Of a DNA stretch of 47,704 nucleotides, positions 42,648 to 47,704 are shown piece after piece; the stretch's first letter is position 1; each line of letters starts with the position of its first letter. The translations under genes were made by a program, and so were the position numbers. The DNA comes from Acidobacteriota bacterium. Lineage in GTDB: Bacteria; Acidobacteriota; Vicinamibacteria; Vicinamibacterales; UBA2999. The notes under the pieces are model-generated. The model was not told the DNA's origin and ran no database searches. It was given only the letters and a program-made list of their open reading frames with translations. The stretch lies in assembly GCA_020851565.1 (NCBI GenBank), contig JADZCN010000083.1, forward strand, positions 1-47,704, read 5' to 3'.

Positions 42648-44264
42648 TCACGCGTTGATGTTCACTTCGAGCGCCATCGGGTGCAGCCGCCAGACCGCAT
42701 CCGGTTCGAGGTCCATGCTGGCCTGCAGGTCTTCCAGGTCCTTCCTGAAGGCGCGAAATGCCGCCACCGCCTGCAGGTGGGTGATCTCGTGGCCCGGGCC
42801 ATCGAGGGCCAGGCTCGAGAAGTCGTCCACGAGGGGCGCGCGGATCACGTTCAACAGGTAGCAGTTGTTCACGAGCCGCTGATAGACGTCCTCGGGTTGG
42901 CGCCGGCCGTCCTTGTACATGCGAATCGGGTGCGTGTCGGGCCAGGTCTGATAGTTCCAGAGAAACGCGCCGACCAGCTCGTGATACGCCGTCACCATGT
43001 AGACGCACCGCGCGACGAGTCGCGCCAGCGCCTCCCGCGTGAGCGTGCCCTCCGCCAGCGACACCCCGTGGGGGATGAGCGCATTCAGGCCGTCGAGCCA
43101 CCTCACGATGGGCCGATCTCCCCGGACGGCCTCGTCGGTCGGGTAGTAGATGTCCAGGTACCGCGTGGTGTGCCGCAGCATCACGTCGAACAGGCGCCGC
43201 ATGTTGGCTTCCGTCGGCAGGTCGATGCCGGCGGTCGTGATGCCGCGCGCCAGCGCATCGTCGTACGGGTCGAAGCGCGACATGCCGAAGGCCTGCACCG
43301 TCTCGCTGACGAGGTCGCACATCCCGCGGTGGGTGAAGCTGTACATGGCCGCGAAATCCCCGTCGGGGACCATCTGGGCCTCGATGGCGAACCGATTGCT
43401 CTGCTGGGTACCGAAGGTGTGCGGCCACAGCAGCCGGGACAGTGGATGATCCGACGGGAGGTGGTTGCGGCAGGCCATGGCGAGGTACTCGCCGCCGATG
43501 AGGTGCACCCAGTTGAAATGACGCACGAGGTTCGTGTGGGTGCTCGCCGCACACACCGCGAGCCGCATCGCCCTGGGCCAGCTCCGGTCCTCGGGCCGCG
43601 ACGTGCCCAGCTCGGCGCTCTCGATGCGGAACGGCTCGAGCACCTGCGCGGCGCCGCTCACGCGGAACAGCACCCGGATGCCGAGCCGGTGCAGACCATC
43701 GCGGTGCTCGTACTTGTCGAGGTCGCGGAAGTCCCACGCGAATTCGCGCGCGCCGACCTCGTGGAGATACCCGGCATAGGGTCCTCGCACGGCCAGCGTG
43801 CCCAGGTCCGGGGCGCCCCTGAGCTCCTGCGGCATGACCGGCGGCTGAAGCGCCCAGCGCTCGGCCACACCCAGCTTGCGCGCGTGCCGGGCGACGGTCC
43901 GCCGGTGGGCCGCCGTGTATGCCGCGTCGAGGGCCCGCTGCGGATCGGGGTCGACCGGCGGCGCTCCGGACTGCATGGGCGAGAGGAGCGACGTGAGGCG
44001 CGCCTGGAAGGCAGATCCCACCACGCGCACGATGTGCCCATCGGCCCGATCGCTGGCGGGTGCGTGGTCGGTGACGAAGACGTTGTCAACGGGCACCGAC
44101 GGGAACGCCTCGCCGAAAGGAACAGGATTGAGCGGCGCAGATTGGCGCGACAGGCGCGACGGATCCTTCACGGGCAGCGGAGCGACGGCGCGATACCGGA
44201 TGCGCACGAGCGCGTTCCAGAAGCGCCTGCGAATCCGCCACAACCAGTGGCTCAGGTATGGCAC
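42648..44264 (-). CDS. Lipoxygenase-family protein with altered iron ligands
   Basis: A 538-residue protein without a PLAT domain, matching the catalytic domain of lipoxygenases. The iron-binding helix has H-x4-H (His249 and His254 in HFNWVH), followed by the family pattern EYLAMACRNHLPSDHPLSRL and LLWPH. DIYYPTDEAVRGD matches the usual YYxxDxxxxxD segment, and AYHELVG supplies the third His (His428). The usual Asn four residues later is Gly432 and the C-terminal Ile is Ala538, so metal geometry or activity may differ. It would dioxygenate polyunsaturated acyl chains if active. GTG 44264 has GGAGA upstream and overlaps the cyclase gene by 13 bp. Confidence 0.8.
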   Translation of the reverse strand: MPYLSHWLWRIRRRFWNALVRIRYRAVAPLPVKDPSRLSRQSAPLNPVPFGEAFPSVPVDNVFVTDHAPASDRADGHIVRVVGSAFQARLTSLLSPMQSGAPPVDPDPQRALDAAYTAAHRRTVARHARKLGVAERWALQPPVMPQELRGAPDLGTLAVRGPYAGYLHEVGAREFAWDFRDLDKYEHRDGLHRLGIRVLFRVSGAAQVLEPFRIESAELGTSRPEDRSWPRAMRLAVCAASTHTNLVRHFNWVHLIGGEYLAMACRNHLPSDHPLSRLLWPHTFGTQQSNRFAIEAQMVPDGDFAAMYSFTHRGMCDLVSETVQAFGMSRFDPYDDALARGITTAGIDLPTEANMRRLFDVMLRHTTRYLDIYYPTDEAVRGDRPIVRWLDGLNALIPHGVSLAEGTLTREALARLVARCVYMVTAYHELVGAFLWNYQTWPDTHPIRMYKDGRRQPEDVYQRLVNNCYLLNVIRAPLVDDFSSLALDGPGHEITHLQAVAAFRAFRKDLEDLQASMDLEPDAVWRLHPMALEVNINA

Positions 44265-46063
44265 GGCGTGTCTCCGCGGGCCTGACGGGCTCGGACGAGG
44301 AACGTGGGAAAGGTGCCATACCCCTTCGCCAGCGGCGTGGGCCCCACGTACGTGCACGCGAATTCGTCCACGCCGTCGGCCCTGGCCAGCGCGGCGAAGG
44401 CGCTGCTGGCGAAGACAGCGCCCGGCGGCGTGATGGGCTCGATCCGCGCGGCACGGCTGACGTGCGCGCCAATGTAGTTCGGCCGTTCCGTCACAGGATC
44501 CAGGCACGCGTATGCCGGGCCGGCGTGCAATCCAATCCGGATACTCATGTCCGAGCTGAATCCGAGCCCGCGCCAGTCCGTGCGCGCGATGGTGTCGCAG
44601 AGCCGGAGCGCGAAGACGCCGGCATCGCGCACGCGCCCGAAGACGACGTAGAGCCCATCGCCCCACGTGTTGACGAGGAGCGGCGGCGAGCCGAGCCCTT
44701 TCATCTCGCTGGCGACGAGGCCCAGGTACTTGTCCACGAACAGCGGCAGGTCGAGATCGCCGAGGCGGCTGAATCCCGGCGCGTCCGCGAAGAGCAGGCC
44801 GACAATGCGAGGCTCGAAACGCCGGCGCGCCGGCCTGGGCGTCGCCCCGGCGCTTGCGGGTCCGGCCGGGCGGGGGGCCGACGCAATGGCCGGGCCCGCG
44901 TCCTGCCGGAGCCGCGTGAGGTCGATGACGTCCACCGCTCGGCCATGCCGCTTCCAGTGCGCGATGGCCGTCGCCGTGCCGCCCGCGCCGTCTCCGGGCG
45001 AGCCGTCCCAGACCGCGAGGCAACGAAGCTCGGTGTCCAGTTCGTCGGCGCGGATGCCCGCGCTGCCGTCGAGCAGGCGGAAGGCGTACTCGTAGGAGGT
45101 ACTGCCGCTGCCAATGGGATGTTCAGAGGCGACGGTGACCTCCGCAGCCCGCTCGATGACGCGCTCGAATCGGGCGGCCCAGTCTCCGCCAGGGACGATG
45201 TCCACGCTGTTGCGGACGAACTCGTCGCGATTGTAGGGAAGGACGATGCGCGAGGTGGAGCCGAGCCCGGCGAGGGCCTCGAGGAAGAGGATGTCCGCGC
45301 CGCACGCGGCGGAGGCGAAGCCGATGGCCGGGCCCAGCCGGGACAGGTGGTCGCGAACGGCGCGATGGACGGCCGGTTCGAGCCCTGGCGGGAATCGCGG
45401 CTGGGGCCGTCCTGGCCGGTCCACCAGGTGGCCGGCGAAGACCACCACCCGCGGAATGGCGAAGCACGCGTCCACCGGCGCGGTGTCGAGGCCGAGATGT
45501 CGCAGGATGAGCCGGGCGTTGCGCCGCGTCGACACCAGGTCCCCCAGGCGCCCCTGGCCGTGGCCGACGGCCTGTTGGTACCAGCCCTGGGCCGCCGGGT
45601 GATCGCCCATGACGAGGGCCGCCTCGCCCAGCGTGGCAAGGAGCCAGTAGCGATCGGGTCGCTGCGGATCCGCCTGGTGCAGCACGATGCACGTGTCACG
45701 CACCTGCCGGGCGGCTGCCACGGCATCGTCCCGCCGCCCCAGCAGGAGGGCCGTGGTCGCGACGTTGATGCCGGTCCAGTACCCGCCGGACCGCTGGAAC
45801 GCCTCCAGGTACACGCGGTGGGCCTGCTCCAGGTGCCGGCGGCGCTCCCCGGCATCGGCGGCCGAGGCCCAGAGGTCCTTGTGGGTGCGGGCGAGCATGC
45901 CGAGGGTTTCCTCGTCGGCGTGCCCGGCGTCGCGCAGTTCGCGCAGCCTGGTATTGGCGGGCTCGCTGGCGCCGGCGCGGGCGAGCGCGAGTGCGAGCAG
46001 CTGCTGCAGCCTGACGTGATCGGGGAATGCACGGAGGCCGTCCGACGCGGCGTCGTAGGCCAT
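44252..46063 (-). CDS. TRAFs-binding-like / SLOG-like / class III nucleotide cyclase
   Basis: A 603-residue cytoplasmic protein. Residues 1-195 are helical repeats like the TRAFs-binding (DUF4071) region. About 203-375 is a Rossmann-like SLOG-type domain (VVVFAGHLVD, ASAACGADILFLEAL). About 418-595 is a class III cyclase with both metal Asp residues (Asp427 in FADAPG, Asp469 in NTWGDG) and Arg540 of the transition state. The base-selecting residues are unusual (Asn465, Asn529) and the usual catalytic Asn is Ser536, so whether it makes cAMP, cGMP or another cyclic nucleotide cannot be predicted. Coding-like sequence without a start codon runs upstream to about 46195, so the N-terminus may be truncated. 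It overlaps the lipoxygenase gene by 13 bp. Confidence 0.8.
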   Translation of the reverse strand: MAYDAASDGLRAFPDHVRLQQLLALALARAGASEPANTRLRELRDAGHADEETLGMLARTHKDLWASAADAGERRRHLEQAHRVYLEAFQRSGGYWTGINVATTALLLGRRDDAVAAARQVRDTCIVLHQADPQRPDRYWLLATLGEAALVMGDHPAAQGWYQQAVGHGQGRLGDLVSTRRNARLILRHLGLDTAPVDACFAIPRVVVFAGHLVDRPGRPQPRFPPGLEPAVHRAVRDHLSRLGPAIGFASAACGADILFLEALAGLGSTSRIVLPYNRDEFVRNSVDIVPGGDWAARFERVIERAAEVTVASEHPIGSGSTSYEYAFRLLDGSAGIRADELDTELRCLAVWDGSPGDGAGGTATAIAHWKRHGRAVDVIDLTRLRQDAGPAIASAPRPAGPASAGATPRPARRRFEPRIVGLLFADAPGFSRLGDLDLPLFVDKYLGLVASEMKGLGSPPLLVNTWGDGLYVVFGRVRDAGVFALRLCDTIARTDWRGLGFSSDMSIRIGLHAGPAYACLDPVTERPNYIGAHVSRAARIEPITPPGAVFASSAFAALARADGVDEFACTYVGPTPLAKGYGTFPTFLVRARQARGDTPCHT

Positions 46064-46280
46064 CAGCGCCGCCCCCTTCTCGAGCAGGGTCTGGGCGGTC
46101 CGGCACCACGCCTCGGGGGTGGCCGGCGCCGCGACGTCAGGGGCAGGGCGGTGGTCGGTCGTGGCGTCGAATCTTGCCCGGTGCGCCGGGCGGCGTCAAG
46201 GCGTCTGGACACCCTGAGGGATCTGCCCCAGCCTGCCGGGGCCTCCCTGGTGCCTCGACGCCCTCCTGGATGGTCGATTT

Positions 46281-46302
46281 GCGGGGCACCGCCGTGCCCC
46301 GC
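46281..46302 (-). terminator. Perfect hairpin after the DUF6200-like gene
   Basis: gcggggcac pairs with gtgccccgc (9 bp) around a 4-nt loop, five bases after the stop codon. There is no U-run on the - strand, so it may attenuate or stabilise rather than terminate. Confidence 0.35.
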
Positions 46303-46306
46303 TCGC

Positions 46307-46573
46307 CTACAGGCCGGGCAGGAGCGTCCGGAGCGCGTTGGACCGGCGTCGGCGCTGGCGCACGATCACAATCACGGTCTGGCTGTCCGGCGCGACCGTT
46401 CCCGCTGCGCGCAGCTCCTCGATGGTGCCGTTGACCTCGTCGGCCAGGCGGCCCGTCCCGCGGCGCAGGGCCTTGACGCGCTTACGGCGCTGCTTGCCCA
46501 TGTCGATGATGACAGGCGACTTCGCCTCGGTCCTGGCTGCGGTTTCGGCGGGGGCGGTTGCGACGGTTGCCAC
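46307..46573 (-). CDS. Small DUF6200-like protein
   Basis: An 88-residue basic protein. SPVIIDMGKQRRKRVKALRRG, LADEVNGTIEELRAAGT and QTVIVIVRQRRRR match my memory of the DUF6200 pattern: a strand, a basic helix and a strand. Function unknown. The GTG at 46573 is chosen because AAGGAG lies seven bases upstream; an earlier ATG at 46606 is in frame but has no ribosome binding site. It follows the DUF6312-like gene by 36 bp on the same strand, a pairing I recall from other genomes. Confidence 0.7.
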   Translation of the reverse strand: MATVATAPAETAARTEAKSPVIIDMGKQRRKRVKALRRGTGRLADEVNGTIEELRAAGTVAPDSQTVIVIVRQRRRRSNALRTLLPGL

Positions 46574-46609
46574 GCGGATGCTCCTTGATGAAGGCGTTCG
46601 GCCCATTCC

Positions 46610-46930
46610 CTAGAGCCCGAGGAGGTCGGCTGGGCGAATTTTCCTGGCGCCCTTGCTGGTTGCCCGGACGATGTTGTTGGGGAGATCGCGGACCCAGCCG
46701 TCCCGGCGCTTGCGGTTGGCCTTCTTGTGTCGGCGCAGATAGGTGCTGGTCACCGTGTCGCCGGCCTCGACCAGTGACCGGGTGAGCCGCTCCACGGGCC
46801 TCACGAGCGCCGTGGAGTTCTTCTTCTTCCGGTCTTTCTTGAACAGCACGATCGGGGACCAGCCACCCGAGGCATCGCGGTTCAGGATCGTGATGCGGCG
46901 GACCGACTTGCTGAGGCGAGGCATGTCCAT
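46610..46930 (-). CDS. Small DUF6312-like protein
   Basis: A 106-residue very basic protein. After an N-terminal strand region (SVRRITILNRD, SPIVLFKK) comes RKKKNSTALVRPVERLTRSL, then HKKANRKRRDGWVRDLPNN, the part that resembles DUF6312. It looks like a partner of the next gene and might bind nucleic acid or a membrane, given its charge; no function is established. ATG 46930 has AGGGGT upstream; a second ATG at 46924 is equally possible. It heads the - strand series that leads into the cyclase and lipid genes, and is divergent from the UbiB-like gene. Confidence 0.7.
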   Translation of the reverse strand: MDMPRLSKSVRRITILNRDASGGWSPIVLFKKDRKKKNSTALVRPVERLTRSLVEAGDTVTSTYLRRHKKANRKRRDGWVRDLPNNIVRATSKGARKIRPADLLGL

Positions 46931-47096
46931 GGACGACCCCTGGCGGGTGTGGACGCTGGGCCACGACCCGCGGCAGCGTAACGTTGAGGCGTCAACCTTA
47001 TAGCAGGTTGGTCCCGGCGTGCAACCGCACGGCTGCCACCCTGCCGCCCGAGCCTGGGGATTGCGGTATGCTGGCGCCCGGCTCCCAGTCGTCGCC

Positions 47097-47704
47097 ATGA
47101 TCGACCCGTCGCTCACCCCGACCCGCCTGCTCGATGCCCGCGAACGGCCCCCGGTCGTCATCCGTGAGCCAGCCGGCCCGTCAGCATGGCGGGGCCTGGA
47201 GGTGGTCTGGCGCCTGCTTCGCCTGGCCTTGCGCCTGTGGGGGCTCGGCATGGTCCGGCGGCTGCCGCCGGAGCGGCTTGGCGTCGAGCTGAGGCGCGCC
47301 TTCGAGGATCTCGGCGGGCTCTGGGTGAACGCCGGCCACCTCCTGTCGCTTCGAATCGACATCTACCCTGCGGCGGTGAGCAGCGAGCTGGCGAAGCTGC
47401 AGGCCCGGCGCTTCGGCTTCCCGACCGCGGATGCCCGCCGCGTGCTCGAAGAGGACCTCGGCGCGCCGCTCGAGCGGTACTTCGACGAGTTCGAGGACAC
47501 ACCGTTCGCGGTCGCGCACATTGCGCAGGTTCACCGGGCCCGGCTCCGGCAGGAGCAGCGGTACGTGGCGGTCAAGATCCAGCAGCCGCACGTGGCGGCC
47601 GTGTTCACGCGCGACCTGGTCCACATCCGCCGCATCGTCACGCTGGTCAGGTGGCTGAGGATTCGCCCGCACCTGCTGTGGGACTTCGCCTTCGACGAGC
47701 TGAA
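47097..47704 (+). CDS. ABC1/AarF/UbiB-family atypical kinase, N-terminal part (3' partial)
   Basis: 202 codons are visible and the frame is open to the window end. Family landmarks are present: LGGLWVNAGHLLSLRIDIYP (the KxGQ region), the AVAHIAQVHRARL loop (usually AAASIAQVH) and VAVKIQQPHV with the ATP-site lysine. The KxGQ motif, which is characteristic of the family and restrains kinase activity, reads NAGH here, with both Lys and Gln replaced. These proteins bind ATP and support ubiquinone or isoprenoid-lipid metabolism at membranes. ATG 47097 is the likely start, with a TATGCT box at 47067-47072; ribosome binding is weak. Confidence 0.8.
   Translation, partial: MIDPSLTPTRLLDARERPPVVIREPAGPSAWRGLEVVWRLLRLALRLWGLGMVRRLPPERLGVELRRAFEDLGGLWVNAGHLLSLRIDIYPAAVSSELAKLQARRFGFPTADARRVLEEDLGAPLERYFDEFEDTPFAVAHIAQVHRARLRQEQRYVAVKIQQPHVAAVFTRDLVHIRRIVTLVRWLRIRPHLLWDFAFDEL

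Overview
The window (47.7 kb, high GC throughout) looks like chromosomal DNA of an acidobacterium, most likely from the Vicinamibacteria. This is inferred, not proven. The clues are an Oar-like TonB-dependent receptor, secreted FG-GAP and TPR proteins, a large exported metzincin of the DUF5117/DUF4953 type, two exported cupins, and short tandem or inverted repeat tracts at gene ends. Most promoters I could pick out are a lone TAnnnT box close to the start codon, and several genes look leaderless. No rRNA, tRNA, CRISPR array, insertion sequence or phage gene was seen.

Left part (1-7061, + strand): the C-terminal end of a TonB receptor; a 0.55 kb gap with four copies of a 46-bp repeat and a strong terminator; an overlapping NarL-type histidine kinase/response regulator pair; a membrane-anchored FG-GAP protein; and a TPR protein carrying an in-frame palindromic repeat.

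7062-13494 (- strand): a homoserine/methionine cluster. A fused homoserine O-acetyltransferase::homoserine dehydrogenase is translationally coupled to a Cys/Met PLP enzyme and followed by a bifunctional aspartokinase/homoserine dehydrogenase (ThrA). Together these cover aspartate to homoserine, O-acetylhomoserine and cystathionine or homocysteine, with two separate homoserine dehydrogenase domains.

13495-30953: mixed housekeeping and envelope genes. They include a luciferase-like monooxygenase, a 176-bp MITE-like palindrome, META and SEC-C proteins, two tandem secreted fibronectin-III proteins, two exported cupins, an exported SAM-methyltransferase, a PilZ protein, an M48 protease, a glycine-zipper protein, an ATPase with an AT-rich promoter, an EF-P paralogue of the EfpL/YeiP type, a universal stress protein and a metzincin.

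31038-46930 (- strand): the most unusual region. In transcription order it encodes DUF6312-like and DUF6200-like proteins, a TRAFs-binding/SLOG-like/class III nucleotide cyclase, a lipoxygenase-like protein, a polytopic membrane protein, a patatin phospholipase with two cyclic-nucleotide-binding domains, and a 2828-residue type I polyketide synthase (KS-AT-DH-MT-ER-KR-ACP) ending in a PlsC-type lysophospholipid acyltransferase domain. Several of these genes overlap. My hypothesis is that the locus makes a polyketide-type acyl chain, puts it directly into membrane lipid, releases it under cyclic-nucleotide control and oxidises it, like a bacterial counterpart of a phospholipase/lipoxygenase cascade. 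The window ends inside a divergent ABC1/UbiB-like kinase gene with an altered KxGQ motif.
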